Shown here: positions 8,280 through 17,705 of the stretch, in pieces
Position numbering within the stretch: the first letter of the stretch is position 1
Layout of the letters: every line of letters starts with the position of its first letter
Source of the DNA: Hymenobacter sublimis
GTDB lineage: Bacteria > Bacteroidota > Bacteroidia > Cytophagales > Hymenobacteraceae
Length of the DNA stretch: 64,000 nt
Direction: 5' to 3'
NCBI RefSeq assembly: GCF_023101345.1
Contig: NZ_CP095848.1
Coordinates: forward strand, 1,363,501 to 1,427,500
Notes under the pieces: model-generated
What the model saw: only the letters and a program-made list of their open reading frames with translations
The model's database searches: none
What the model was told of the DNA's origin: nothing
Made by a program: the position numbers and the translations under genes

Positions 8280-9392
8280 CTACTTCAGTCGCACGAGGGT
8301 AGCGCCGTAGCCGAACTTCTCCTTCTGCGAGTCCTCAAAGAACTTGATGTCGCGGTTGCGGCTGAGCAGCTTGTGCAGCTCCTTGCGCAGGGTGCCGTTG
8401 CCGGAGCCGTGGATGAAGATGATTTCGTGCATGTTGGTGGCCAGCGCCCGGCTCAGAGCATCCTCAAACGCTTCTAGTTGCAGCTTGAGAATGGCCGTGT
8501 TGCTCAGGCCTTCTGTGCCACCCTCCGGCATTAAGGCTTCCAGGTGCAGGTCTACCTCGTGGGGCGGGGCTACAATGGCTTTGGCTGGTTCCGGGGCAGG
8601 GGCTACGGCGGCTGGTTTGGCCGGTGCGTTGCCGGTGAGTTGGGCTTTCAGGGTTTCGGCCAGTTTCTCGGGGGCTACCACTGCCGGCGCGGCGGGCTTT
8701 TCGTCGAGCTGAAAGAGGTAGGCTTCGCGCTGCAGCACGGGCACGTTGGGCTGACGGCTGGTGTAGAAGCTGGCCGCTTTGAACTGCAGGCGCTTGGTTA
8801 GCAACTCGAAGGCGGTAGTGCCATTGAGCTGAAATGGCAGCAGCTGTACCACTGGCGCAGGCCACTGATCGAAGTCCTTGAGGTGCCAGTGGCCCAGGGG
8901 CTTGCTGGCCGATTTGGCCGCCAGTCGCTCCGCCGACAATCCGCGATACTGCCCGTTGCGCTCCTCACCAAACGTGTACAGCACGTCCCGGTCGGTGTGG
9001 TTGACAAGCTGTAGAGCCAGCAGCTCCGGCGACTGGTGGGTAAGGGCCAGATACAAGCCTTTCTGAACCGGCGGAGTTAGGTTCTTGTCGGCCTTTATGG
9101 GCGCCGGACCTTCCGCTTTATTGGGGGCAGGAGCTGCTGCAGCGGGTACGCCGGCGGCTTTAGCGGCCCGGGCCGCGCCGGAAGCTGCGGCTTTTTTCTC
9201 GGCCGCTACGGATGCGGCACTCTGCCCGAAAGCTTTGGTTTCCTCGGCGGCTACTACCACTACCTCGCGGCGAAGCACTGGAATGGTGAAATCATTATCA
9301 ATGGCTACCTCCACCAGCTCGTCGCTGAGCAGGCGGGTAATAATACCTTCTTCGCGCCCGGTAAGCAGGCGTACTCGGTCTCCTACGTTCAT
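8280..9392 (-). CDS. Smr-domain protein with DUF2027 N-terminal part
   Basis: A 370-residue cytoplasmic protein. The start MNVGDRVRLLTG is chosen because the 13 residues before it are hydrophobic leader-like and the family begins this way. Residues 1-70 form a small beta-rich domain, 75-110 an Ala/Lys/Pro-rich linker, and 110-260 the DUF2027 beta region. Another linker leads to a C-terminal Smr domain of about 85 residues with VDLHLEAL and IIFIHGSGNGTLR. Smr domains are known nucleases or nucleic-acid binders found in MutS2 and related proteins. The Bacteroidota DUF2027-Smr protein has no established function. A consensus -7 box lies about 37 bases upstream. Confidence 0.88.
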   Translation of the reverse strand: MNVGDRVRLLTGREEGIITRLLSDELVEVAIDNDFTIPVLRREVVVVAAEETKAFGQSAASVAAEKKAAASGAARAAKAAGVPAAAAPAPNKAEGPAPIKADKNLTPPVQKGLYLALTHQSPELLALQLVNHTDRDVLYTFGEERNGQYRGLSAERLAAKSASKPLGHWHLKDFDQWPAPVVQLLPFQLNGTTAFELLTKRLQFKAASFYTSRQPNVPVLQREAYLFQLDEKPAAPAVVAPEKLAETLKAQLTGNAPAKPAAVAPAPEPAKAIVAPPHEVDLHLEALMPEGGTEGLSNTAILKLQLEAFEDALSRALATNMHEIIFIHGSGNGTLRKELHKLLSRNRDIKFFEDSQKEKFGYGATLVRLK

Positions 9393-9428
9393 ATTAACAG
9401 AAAGAAAATGCAGATGGAATAGAAGCAA

Positions 9429-9436
9429 CAAAGGTA
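9429..9436 (-). promoter_or_regulatory. Probable -7 promoter box for the Smr-domain gene
   Basis: On the minus strand this reads TACCTTTG, a perfect match to the Bacteroidota -7 consensus TAnnTTTG, 37 bases before the ATG at 9392. No clear TTG -33 box was found 19-21 bases further out, so confidence is moderate. Confidence 0.5.
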
Positions 9437-9519
9437 ACCGGCAAAACGAGCCCGGCCCGTCTGCACTTTACGAGGGCTGCGCGCCTGGCGGTTTGCCGCG
9501 CTTTTTGCTGGTATTGGAG

Positions 9520-10512
9520 CTAGTAGTACAGCCCGTGCGCTACCAAGCCGCGCTTGGTGTTCCACTCCAGGGCGGGCGCTGGCAGGTGGAAGATGCTTGC
9601 CACGTAGAACACGCGCTTCAGGAGCTTGGAGCGGGTTGGAATGCGGCGCAGGTCCACGTCGAGGCTAAGGTAATACTGGCGGTAGGAGCGCAGGCCCAGG
9701 GCAGCATTGGCCGCCGGGTCGTTGAATACCATTTGCTGGGCCCCGTACCCCACGGCCGGCTGCAACCACCGGGGCCACCGGGAGGTGGCTGGTAGCCAGG
9801 CTCCTACGTCGGCGCACAGCCAGTACGTCTGGCCGTTGTAATCCTTCAGGTGCTGCTCTGCCAAGCTCCGGCCCAATACAGTAGGCCGGAGCTTGGCGTA
9901 GGACGTGGTATGAAAGGAGTACTTGGGCATGATGCGTACCTCGTTCCAAGCCAACTGCTGACCAATCAGGCCCACAGAGCCCAAAAAGTTGGCGGCCAAG
10001 TCGGTGGCGGAAGCGCCGTAGGCTGGGTCGCGGCCATCCAGCAGCTCAATGGGGCTCTGCAGCAGAAATCCCACAAAACCACCGTACCAGAGGGCCCGGC
10101 GCTCGGGCACGCCCGCCCAGCGCAGCATATCCACGGCCCCCCGGCTTTCGTGAAAAGCCCCCCAGAAGTGGCCTGCTTTGTCGAGCTGCTTCCACTCGGG
10201 CCAGTCGTTAAACCAGTGCAGGCGGCTTCGCTCGCCGGTGTACCAACCTTGGCTTAGCAAGTAAAGCGTTCCGGAATATGATACCACTAGCCCTCCCGCC
10301 AGCACCGGCAGCCGTCGACTTAGACGGCTGGTATCGGACTGGGCCTTTATTGTATCAGCTGTTTGAACAGGGGCACCGACCTGGGCGGCTAGGGGCGGCA
10401 GCCGGGGTATCTGGGCGGTAGCCGGGGTAGGGAAGGCGGCCACCCCGACTGCCAGGGCTGCCCACCACGTAAGGCAGGCAACGAGCTGGCGAAACGGCTG
10501 AATAGACACCAT
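9520..10512 (-). CDS. DUF2279 family protein
   Basis: A 330-residue protein with an N-terminal signal peptide (hydrophobic stretch ending near ATAQ). The family signature is seen around residues 100-180: KAGHFWGAFHESRG, then LLQSPIELLDGRDPAYGAS and a glycine-rich hydrophobic stretch. DUF2279 is a periplasmic or outer-membrane-associated family of unknown function, related to YfiM in enterobacteria. Its gene lies downstream of the divergently transcribed amylase promoter region but shows no functional link to it. Confidence 0.75.
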   Translation of the reverse strand: MVSIQPFRQLVACLTWWAALAVGVAAFPTPATAQIPRLPPLAAQVGAPVQTADTIKAQSDTSRLSRRLPVLAGGLVVSYSGTLYLLSQGWYTGERSRLHWFNDWPEWKQLDKAGHFWGAFHESRGAVDMLRWAGVPERRALWYGGFVGFLLQSPIELLDGRDPAYGASATDLAANFLGSVGLIGQQLAWNEVRIMPKYSFHTTSYAKLRPTVLGRSLAEQHLKDYNGQTYWLCADVGAWLPATSRWPRWLQPAVGYGAQQMVFNDPAANAALGLRSYRQYYLSLDVDLRRIPTRSKLLKRVFYVASIFHLPAPALEWNTKRGLVAHGLYY

Positions 10513-10704
10513 ATAGAGGAAAAGGCAAAAAGCCGGAAGCGGTAGGTAAAGCTACAATAAAAGCGGCTATTGACTTGGTAACAACCGCCGGTACCCCCTA
10601 TCTTTAATGCCCTCTTGCGCTTTGAGTAGATGCTTTCGGCAACCTCGTGTTAATAGAGCATTTGTTTTGTTCTCACTTTCCAAAATTCCCAACCCCCATC
10701 TTAC

Positions 10705-13620
10705 ATGAGAATACTTCGACTTTTTTTGAGTCTGGTGGTTTTGCTGGCTGGAATCCCGGTTCTGCAGGCCCAGGTCGTCACTACGCAGCCGGCCCTCTTC
10801 CGCGACACTGACCCGGTAACCATTGTGTTCGATGCCACCCAGGGCAACGGAGCATTAGCCAATTTCACCGGCGACGTCTACATCTGGACGGGCGTTATCA
10901 CGGATAAAAGCAATTCCAACTCCGATTGGAAGTACGTGAAAAGCCCAACGTTCAACCAGGCCGACCCAGCCGCCAAAATGACGCGCGACGCCACTAATCC
11001 TAACCGCTACACCATCGCCCTCACGCCCAGCGTGCGCAGCTGGTACGGCGTAGCGGCCGGCGACCAAGTTCAGAAGTTGGCCATGATCTTTAAAAACGCG
11101 GCCGGCACCACCGTGGGCCGCGCTACCGGCGGCGGCGACATCTTCGTGGATGTGGCGCAAACCGCTTTTGCCGTGGCTTTTACTAGCCCTGCTTCGCAGA
11201 ACGGAAACCCCATTTTCGTGAACAGCGGCGCCAGTGTTTCCGTTAGGGGCGAGGCTTCCACCGAGGCCACGCTAACCCTGACGCTCAACGGCACCCAGGT
11301 AGCCCAGCAAACCAACACCAAAGTTCTCACGGCCACGGTGCCCGTAACCCAAGCTGGTCAGAACGACCTAGTCTTGACGGCCACCAGCGGCACCAACACT
11401 GCCTCGGCTACGCGCAGCGTAATCGTGCGGGCGCCTTTCACCACGGCCGCCCTACCCACTGGAGCCAAGAAAGATGGCGTTACGTACATTAACAACGGCA
11501 CTTCCGCTATTCTGACCCTCACGGCACCCTTCAAAAAATCGGTGTACGTGCTAGGCGACTTCAACAACTGGCAGCCCGGTGCTGCCTACCAGCTTAAGCG
11601 CACCGATACGACTGCTACGGCTACCCGCGCCGCTGACGACCGGTGGTGGGTGCAAATTGATGGCCTGACTCCCGGCCAGGAATACGCCTACCAGTTCTTG
11701 GTAAATGAAACCATGCGCGTAGCCGACCCCTTCACGGAAAAGGTGTTGGACCCCGACAACGACCAGTACATCAACGCCGGTGGCTACACCGTGTATCCGA
11801 ACCTGAAGGCGTATCCGGCCGGAAAAACCAACGGCATCGTGTCGGTGCTGCAGAGCAACGCGCCGGCCTACACCTGGCAAACCACCAACTTCCAGCGCCC
11901 CGCCCGCACCGATATGGTGGTGTATGAGTTGCTGCCCCGCGACTTTGTGGCCCGTCACGACTACAAAACCCTGACCGATACGCTGGCTTACATGAAGCGT
12001 TTGGGCGTAAACGTCATTGAATTGATGCCGTCCAATGAGTTTGAGGGCAACGAAAGCTGGGGCTACAACGTGTCGTACTACTTCGCGCCTGATAAGTACT
12101 ACGGCCCGAAAAACGATTTGAAGCGCTTTATTGATGAGTGCCACAAGCGCGGTATTGCCGTAGTACTGGACGTAGTGCTCAATCAGTCCTTCGGTCAGAG
12201 CCCCATGGTGCAGATGTACTTCGATGGTACCAAACCCGCCGCCAACAACCCTTGGTTTAACCCGGATGCCACGCACCCTTTTAGCGTAGGCTACGACTTT
12301 AACCACGAAAGCCCCTACACCCGTTACTTCTCCAAGCGCGTTATTGAGCACTGGCTCAAGGAGTACAACGTGGATGGCTACCGCTTCGACCTGAGCAAAG
12401 GTTTTACCCAGAAAGTAAGCACCAACACCGCCGATTGGGGCCAGTATGACCAGTCGCGCGTGAACATCTGGAAAGACTACCACGATTACATGGTGAGCGT
12501 GGATCAGACGGCGTATCCTATTCTGGAGCACTTGGGCAACAACGACGAGGAGAAGGTGCTGTCCGATATGGGGATGATGCTGTGGGGTATTATGACCTAC
12601 AACTATAATGAGGCTACCATGGGCTACCTGCCCAACTCCAATTTCAGCTACGGTTACTACGGCAGCACCGCCCAAGGGGGGCGCGGCTGGAGCCAGCCCA
12701 ACCTGGTTACCTACATGGAAAGCCATGATGAGGAGCGCCTGATGTACAAGAACCTGACGTTCGGTAATTCCTCGGGTTCCTACAGCGTGAAAAACCTGCC
12801 GACTGCCCTGGCCCGTCAGGAAATGGCAGCCGCTTTCTTCTTCCCCGTGCCCGGCCCCAAAATGATTTGGCAGTTTGGTGAGCTAGGCTACGACAAGTCG
12901 ATCTTCTCCTGCCCCGATGGTACGGTACCTCAGCCCTACCCCACGGATAACTGCAAGCTTGGCAACAAGCCCATCCTGTGGAACTACTACCAAGACCCGA
13001 ACCGTCGCCGTTTATTTGACGTGTACCGCAGCCTGATTGCCCTGAAAGTGCAGGAGCCTGCTTTCGAAAACCCGGCCAGCTTCACCCAAAACCTGAGCGG
13101 CGCCGTGAAAACCATGCAGCTCACCGACCCGCGCCTGAGCGTAACGGTGGTTGGTAACTTTGATGTGGTGCCCGCTACCGCTACGGTTACCTTCCCGCAA
13201 ACTGGCACCTGGTATAACTACCTCACCAGCGAGCAGCTAAACGTGACAAGCGCTACCATGAGCATGACTTTGGCGCCCGGCCAGTATGCCGTGTACACCT
13301 CGCGCAAAGTTGCCGTACCTGCCGGCACGGTGCTGGCCACGAAGCGCCAGCGCGATGCAAGCGTTCTGCAGTTAACCGCCCAGCCCAACCCAGCCGCTGC
13401 TTCGGCCCAGCTGCGTTACAGCCTGCCCCAGGCAACCACCGTGCAGGTTACGGTTACCAACCTGCTCGGAGCCACGGTGCACACCCTGCCCGCTACCCGT
13501 CAGGCCGCCGGCGCCCACGAGCTGGAATTGCCGCTCCGCAACCTGGCCAATGGCGTGTACCTAGTACAGCTCACGACCGGTCAGCAGCAGCAAGCCATCC
13601 GGTTGGTAGTGCAAAAGTAA
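10705..13620 (+). CDS. Secreted alpha-amylase family (GH13) protein with T9SS sorting domain
   Basis: A 971-residue starch-degrading enzyme. The signal peptide ends at LQAQ. Next come beta-sandwich domains (about 25-255), then a CBM48/isoamylase-like module (about 265-345, VLGDFNNWQPG), then the GH13 barrel (390-790). The catalytic triad is intact: Asp562 in YRFDLSKG, Glu608 in ILEHLG, and Asp675 in ESHDEER. The last 80 residues (NPAAASAQLRYSLPQ ... GVYLVQLTTG) match the type A C-terminal sorting domain used by the type IX secretion system, so the enzyme should reach the surface or medium. A SusC/D/E set lies downstream on the other strand. A TTG-N21-TATCTTTA promoter-like pair is at 10575-10606. 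Confidence 0.93.
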   Translation: MRILRLFLSLVVLLAGIPVLQAQVVTTQPALFRDTDPVTIVFDATQGNGALANFTGDVYIWTGVITDKSNSNSDWKYVKSPTFNQADPAAKMTRDATNPNRYTIALTPSVRSWYGVAAGDQVQKLAMIFKNAAGTTVGRATGGGDIFVDVAQTAFAVAFTSPASQNGNPIFVNSGASVSVRGEASTEATLTLTLNGTQVAQQTNTKVLTATVPVTQAGQNDLVLTATSGTNTASATRSVIVRAPFTTAALPTGAKKDGVTYINNGTSAILTLTAPFKKSVYVLGDFNNWQPGAAYQLKRTDTTATATRAADDRWWVQIDGLTPGQEYAYQFLVNETMRVADPFTEKVLDPDNDQYINAGGYTVYPNLKAYPAGKTNGIVSVLQSNAPAYTWQTTNFQRPARTDMVVYELLPRDFVARHDYKTLTDTLAYMKRLGVNVIELMPSNEFEGNESWGYNVSYYFAPDKYYGPKNDLKRFIDECHKRGIAVVLDVVLNQSFGQSPMVQMYFDGTKPAANNPWFNPDATHPFSVGYDFNHESPYTRYFSKRVIEHWLKEYNVDGYRFDLSKGFTQKVSTNTADWGQYDQSRVNIWKDYHDYMVSVDQTAYPILEHLGNNDEEKVLSDMGMMLWGIMTYNYNEATMGYLPNSNFSYGYYGSTAQGGRGWSQPNLVTYMESHDEERLMYKNLTFGNSSGSYSVKNLPTALARQEMAAAFFFPVPGPKMIWQFGELGYDKSIFSCPDGTVPQPYPTDNCKLGNKPILWNYYQDPNRRRLFDVYRSLIALKVQEPAFENPASFTQNLSGAVKTMQLTDPRLSVTVVGNFDVVPATATVTFPQTGTWYNYLTSEQLNVTSATMSMTLAPGQYAVYTSRKVAVPAGTVLATKRQRDASVLQLTAQPNPAAASAQLRYSLPQATTVQVTVTNLLGATVHTLPATRQAAGAHELELPLRNLANGVYLVQLTTGQQQQAIRLVVQK

Positions 13621-13680
13621 AGAAGGCATCTGCTTCCTACCTAGCTGGTTCTCTCGGGAGCCAGCAGGTAAGGAGAAACT

Positions 13681-13716
13681 AAAAAGGGCCACCCTGTCAG
13701 CAGGGTGGCCCTTTTT
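13681..13716. terminator. Bidirectional terminator between amylase and kinase genes
   Basis: A perfect 16-bp palindrome (AAAAAGGGCCACCCTG, loop TCAG, then its complement) has an A-run on one side and a T-run on the other. It can therefore end both the converging amylase and kinase transcripts. Confidence 0.92.
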
Positions 13717-13749
13717 AGTTATGTTCTCCGGGCGAAGCGAGCAGGCCGC

Positions 13750-14598
13750 TTAGCGCCGGGCAGCTTCGTGATACGACACGAGGTCGTCGATGGGGGAACG
13801 GATGATTTTACCGACTTCCATATTGTGGCTCCGAGCTACCTGGGTTAGTGCGTCGCGGAAGTTATAGCCCACCGAGCCCACGCAGTTAAAAGTGTAGTCC
13901 TGGTAGTTGGGGTAGTGGCTTACCAAGTTGGCGAAGAACGTCTCGAAGCCCTGCAGCACAATCTCGCGGCAGTAGCTGATGTTGTTGTGGTCGTAGGTAA
14001 ACTTGGCGAAGCTGGCCAGAAACCGGTTGGGTAGGGGTTGGTTGTAAAGCCGGTCCAGAATTTCGTCGCGGGTGAGCTTGAATTCCTCCTGGAAGATATC
14101 CTGCAACCCATCGGGCAACAAGCCACGCAGGTAGTCGCGCAGCAGGCGCTTACCAATAAAGGAGCCGGAGCCCTCGTCGCCGAGGAAGTAGCCTAGCGAG
14201 TCTACGTTATACGTGATTTTCTCGCCGTCGTAGAGGCAGGAGTTGGTACCCGTACCCAAGATGGCCGCAAAACCGGGCTTGTTGCCAAGCAGGGCATGGG
14301 CGGCGGCCAGCAGGTCTTCGGCTACAAAGGCGTTGGCGTTCGGGAAAATCTGGCGCATGGCCGCGGCCACCCGCTCGGCCTTTTCCGCGTTGTGCACGCC
14401 TGCGCCGTAGTAATACACCTTACTTACTTCCTGACGAGGTAGGGTGTCGGGCAGGTTTTTGTCCAAGGATGCCGCAATGGCGGTGGTACCCATGAAATCA
14501 GGGTTATACCCTTCGGTGTTGAAGTACACCCGGTTACCCGCATCATCAAGCTGGCACCAGTTGCTCTTGGTCGAGCCGCCGTCGGCAATAAGAATCAT
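13750..14598 (-). CDS. BadF/BadG-type ATPase, N-acetylglucosamine kinase-like
   Basis: A 282-residue cytoplasmic sugar-kinase-fold protein. The phosphate-1 motif DGGSTKSNW is at residues 6-14, and an ILGTGTNSCLYDG phosphate-2 region and a GDEGSGSFIG loop lie in the middle, as in the ASKHA superfamily members annotated as N-acetylglucosamine kinase or BadF/BadG/BcrA/BcrD ATPase. Such proteins phosphorylate amino sugars, but glucosamine specificity is family inference. It lies between the amylase and susCDE genes, yet terminators isolate it on both sides, so it is probably a single-gene unit. Confidence 0.85.
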   Translation of the reverse strand: MILIADGGSTKSNWCQLDDAGNRVYFNTEGYNPDFMGTTAIAASLDKNLPDTLPRQEVSKVYYYGAGVHNAEKAERVAAAMRQIFPNANAFVAEDLLAAAHALLGNKPGFAAILGTGTNSCLYDGEKITYNVDSLGYFLGDEGSGSFIGKRLLRDYLRGLLPDGLQDIFQEEFKLTRDEILDRLYNQPLPNRFLASFAKFTYDHNNISYCREIVLQGFETFFANLVSHYPNYQDYTFNCVGSVGYNFRDALTQVARSHNMEVGKIIRSPIDDLVSYHEAARR

Positions 14599-14782
14599 AT
14601 TCAGTTGGAAAGGTGAAGAAATGGGCTAAATCCAGTACGAATTAGGTTTTACAGTCCTAATCAGAGAATTACTATAAGCGAAACACGGAAAATATTCTGG
14701 CACAAAAAAACGAACCTTTTAAATCACATAGTGCCGCCTTTTGTGCTTTCTAACCTAACTAAGGTACTACTGACATCAATGG

Positions 14783-14837
14783 CACAAAATGTTTATTTAC
14801 CACACTACCGCCTCGGGGTGGTGAGGTACATTTTGTG
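14783..14837. repeat. Imperfect palindrome upstream of the kinase gene
   Basis: Outer arms CACAAAATGT (14783-14792) and ACATTTTGTG (14828-14837) are a perfect 10-bp inverted repeat. Inner segments around ACCACACTACC and GGTGGTGAGGT add about nine more pairs. It sits in the 335-base gap between the kinase start (14598) and the SusE stop (14934). It could be an operator or a repeat remnant. The rest of that gap holds the susE terminator and otherwise nothing recognisable. Confidence 0.6.
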
Positions 14838-14878
14838 AAGGTGTCTGCAAAGGAGATAGGGCTGCCACTTTCTGACAC

Positions 14879-14915
14879 AAAAAAGCTCCTGGCCAGATGT
14901 GACCAGGAGCTTTTT
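14879..14915 (-). terminator. Terminator of the susC-susD-susE operon
   Basis: On the minus strand a GC-rich stem (AGCTCCTGG with its partner CCAGGAGCT) is flanked by A and T runs, ending in six T, starting 19 bases after the susE stop codon. It marks the operon end. Confidence 0.92.
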
Positions 14916-14933
14916 AGGCTGAAGGTACGCTGC

Positions 14934-16001
14934 TTACTTAATGGAGTAAGTATAGTTCCCCGGCTTGCTCAGGTCGAGCGTCACCGTGAATGTACCCGCA
15001 GCAGGTACCACAATATCGTCGGCGCCGTATTCCAGGATGCCATCAGCAGGCACTGCCGGAGTAGCCTTGGCATTTCCGTCGCCGAAGTTGATAGTCCAGT
15101 CGTTATTAGCACGGAACTTAATCGGGCCGGCCGTCAGGGTTATTCTAGCACTCCAGGTACCGGCAGCTGCATCATATACCAGCGGTGTATCAGTAGTCCA
15201 GCCACCGGGGGTAGCCGCACCAATTATCGACCAAGTGGTTTTGACAGTTTCAAGCGTCAAGGCGCCCAAATCAGCTTTCAAGCGGTAGTAACCAGGAGTA
15301 GGTACTTTCAAGTTACCCGCACCGCCATCAGGCGAAAGCTTGCCACCAGTACCATCGCCATAATTAGTGCCACCCCACGACGGCATGGAAGTGATTTTGA
15401 ACTCTGGCGCAGCATCAGTCATGTTCACGAAACCCTCATAGAGTTGGTTGTTGTTGCTATTGAAAGCTGCCAACTTAGGCGCCGTAGCTGGAGCCCAACC
15501 CTGGTGGTTGCCCGGTACGTACACCGACGGGTACTCAATCACCACGAGGTAAGGAGTTACCGTGAGAGCAACGGTAGGAGAATAGGTAGCCGCTACCTTG
15601 TTAGTAATCATGCTCTTCACGCGCACTTCCAACGAATTGGTCGAGCCCGGAGTAGCTTTGGCCCGCAGTGCCAGAGCATTCAACTCTGCTACCGTAAAGG
15701 ACATGGTGTTAGCGGCTCCTGCTGCTATTTCAACGGGCGTTGCAAAGTTGTTACCCTTCTTATCGATCTGAATCGTGTTGGTAACAGCTGCTTGGTAACC
15801 ATAGGAAATAGGCTGCCAGGTAAGCGTAGTGGCCTGCGCCGAAGCGTTGGTACTGCTCAAAACCAGCGTGCTGGAAGACGCAGTCAAAGCGGCGGTGCCA
15901 CTTTGCTGTAAAGTGACCTGGTCGCCTTCCTTCTCGCAAGAAGTCAGCAGTACCGCAGCCGATAGGCAAAGCCCGGAAACGCGAGTAAGCCAGTGTGACA
16001 T
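14934..16001 (-). CDS. SusE/SusF-like surface glycan-binding lipoprotein
   Basis: A 355-residue lipoprotein (LLTSC, Cys22). Residues about 30-140 match the SusE N-terminal domain, and two carbohydrate-binding beta-sandwich modules follow (about 150-250 and 255-355; YVPGNHQGWAP and WSIIGAATPGGW are typical starch-binding openings). In the Bacteroides starch system SusE and SusF bind glucan on the cell surface without cleaving it. This is the last gene of the susC-D-E operon, 94 bases after susD. Glucan binding is inferred from family and the nearby amylase. Confidence 0.88.
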   Translation of the reverse strand: MSHWLTRVSGLCLSAAVLLTSCEKEGDQVTLQQSGTAALTASSSTLVLSSTNASAQATTLTWQPISYGYQAAVTNTIQIDKKGNNFATPVEIAAGAANTMSFTVAELNALALRAKATPGSTNSLEVRVKSMITNKVAATYSPTVALTVTPYLVVIEYPSVYVPGNHQGWAPATAPKLAAFNSNNNQLYEGFVNMTDAAPEFKITSMPSWGGTNYGDGTGGKLSPDGGAGNLKVPTPGYYRLKADLGALTLETVKTTWSIIGAATPGGWTTDTPLVYDAAAGTWSARITLTAGPIKFRANNDWTINFGDGNAKATPAVPADGILEYGADDIVVPAAGTFTVTLDLSKPGNYTYSIK

Positions 16002-16095
16002 AGGGGAAAAAGTAAGATGGTGGGAAAAGTTGGTTACGAGTACGTAAGTGAACCGGAAACTTCGCTAGGTAGCTTCCGGTTCACTTGCACAAAAT

Positions 16096-17694
16096 TTAGT
16101 AACCAGGGTTCTGCTTCAGATTCGGATTTGCCGTCAGATCCGTGGTTGGAATGGGGAACAGCGTCCGGGTGGCGGCAACATCTGTACCAGTGCGCACATT
16201 GCCTTTGAAGGGCCAATTGTACCCGGTTGTGTATTTACCGAAGCGGATCAAGTCCGTCCGGCGGTGGCCTTCCCAATACAGTTCGCGTGCCCGCTCATCC
16301 AGCAGGAAATTCAGATTCAAATCAGCGGCCGTAATGTTGCCGCTGGTGTTACCGTAGGCCCGCTGACGTAAGGCATTAACATAGCCCAATGCCGTGGCGG
16401 CGTCGCCCCCGGCCCCACCCCGCAGCACGGCTTCAGCATACATCAAGTACACATCGGCCAAACGGAACATGGGGAAGTCGGTGTCGGGGAATGTTTTATC
16501 GGAGCCTGCTACATTGGTCGAAGACACGTTACGAAACTTCGTAATACCGTAGCCATCGGTAAAGGTGGCGGGGTCGTTGATTTCTAACGACTGGCCATTG
16601 GCATAGAACATGGAACGCTTGTCCGTAACAGTAGCTGCTGTTGGGAACAGGTTTACTAAGTTCTTTTTGGTGCGGGTGCCGCCCCAGCCGAAGTCAATGC
16701 CGAAGTCATTCACGGACATGCTACCACCCACTGCAGCGTGAACAATGAACGTCATGCCGCCGAACGTTTTGGTGCGCACCCCATCAAAGCGTACCGGCAG
16801 AATGATTTCTAAGCGGGACGTAGTGCTGTTATCCGTACGGAATAGGTTCGCGTAGCTCGGTGCCAGCGTGTAGCCAGCGCCAATGATTTTCTTCGTATAA
16901 GTAACGGCGTCGGTGTAGCGGTTTGAACCGTTATACACATTTGCGTTTAGGTACAGCTTAGACAACAGCATCCAAGCTCCTGCCTGATCGGCCCGACCAA
17001 ACTCATTGGCGCGGGGAGTGGGTAGTTCCGTCTCCAGTTCCTTCAACTCCTTCTCCACGTAGTCAAAAAGAGCCGCGCGCTCAATGCGCTGGGGAGCTGT
17101 AGTGCCTACCTCAGAAGTTTCCGTGGCGAAAGGTACGTTACCGAACATGTCCAGGGCGTGGTAGTAGCTGAGGGCGCGCAAGAAACGCGCCTCGCTCCGG
17201 TACGCCCGGAAGTTGGTTTTTTCGGTATCAGAAAGGCCGTAGCTGTCGAGCTTAGAGTCCGTAGTCTGACGGATAAACTCATTGCAAAGCGAAATCTGAT
17301 AGAAAATCCGGTCGTACATAGCCCGCACGAAGGGGTGGGAGGCGTTCCAGGTCATCCGGTTGTATTCCGGAACCCCCAGGTCACTTTCCCAGCCGAGGAT
17401 GGCTTCGTCGGTAGTAAGCTCCTGCGCCATCCAGTACTGGCGCAAATAGTTCGAGAAGCCCTCGTCGATGCCCTGAATATCAGGCTGACCAGCCGGACCC
17501 TGCTGCCCGCTCACAGCCATGGTAGCGTAGAGGCGAGCCAGCGCCTGCCGGGCTAGGGTCGGGTCTTTGTAGACGTTTTCGGTGGTTGGCTCGTAAGAAG
17601 GCGTCTGGTCTAGGTCGCCTACACACGAAGTAAAGGGTGCTAAGCTGAACGCTATTAAAGCGGTAGCCAGCGTACGCGAGAATTTATTCTTCAT
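16096..17694 (-). CDS. SusD/RagB-family nutrient-binding outer membrane lipoprotein
   Basis: A 532-residue lipoprotein (PFTSC, Cys24). SusD proteins form the lid of the SusC transporter and capture oligosaccharides. Family features seen are the N-terminal DLDQTPSYEPTTENVY start, helical TPR-like repeats through the middle, and the C-terminal block FLLDERARELYWEGHRRTDLIRFGKY, which is diagnostic of SusD/RagB. It lies 11 bases downstream of susC, and therefore in the same operon. Substrate is probably starch or a related alpha-glucan given the SusE-like neighbour and GH13 amylase. Confidence 0.95.
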   Translation of the reverse strand: MKNKFSRTLATALIAFSLAPFTSCVGDLDQTPSYEPTTENVYKDPTLARQALARLYATMAVSGQQGPAGQPDIQGIDEGFSNYLRQYWMAQELTTDEAILGWESDLGVPEYNRMTWNASHPFVRAMYDRIFYQISLCNEFIRQTTDSKLDSYGLSDTEKTNFRAYRSEARFLRALSYYHALDMFGNVPFATETSEVGTTAPQRIERAALFDYVEKELKELETELPTPRANEFGRADQAGAWMLLSKLYLNANVYNGSNRYTDAVTYTKKIIGAGYTLAPSYANLFRTDNSTTSRLEIILPVRFDGVRTKTFGGMTFIVHAAVGGSMSVNDFGIDFGWGGTRTKKNLVNLFPTAATVTDKRSMFYANGQSLEINDPATFTDGYGITKFRNVSSTNVAGSDKTFPDTDFPMFRLADVYLMYAEAVLRGGAGGDAATALGYVNALRQRAYGNTSGNITAADLNLNFLLDERARELYWEGHRRTDLIRFGKYTTGYNWPFKGNVRTGTDVAATRTLFPIPTTDLTANPNLKQNPGY

Positions 17695-17705
17695 AGGGGT
17701 GGGAA

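Noticed and set aside
11551-12726. 391-codon minus-strand frame inside the amylase gene
   Set aside because: It is an antisense shadow of the GH13 catalytic domain with no recognisable protein features.
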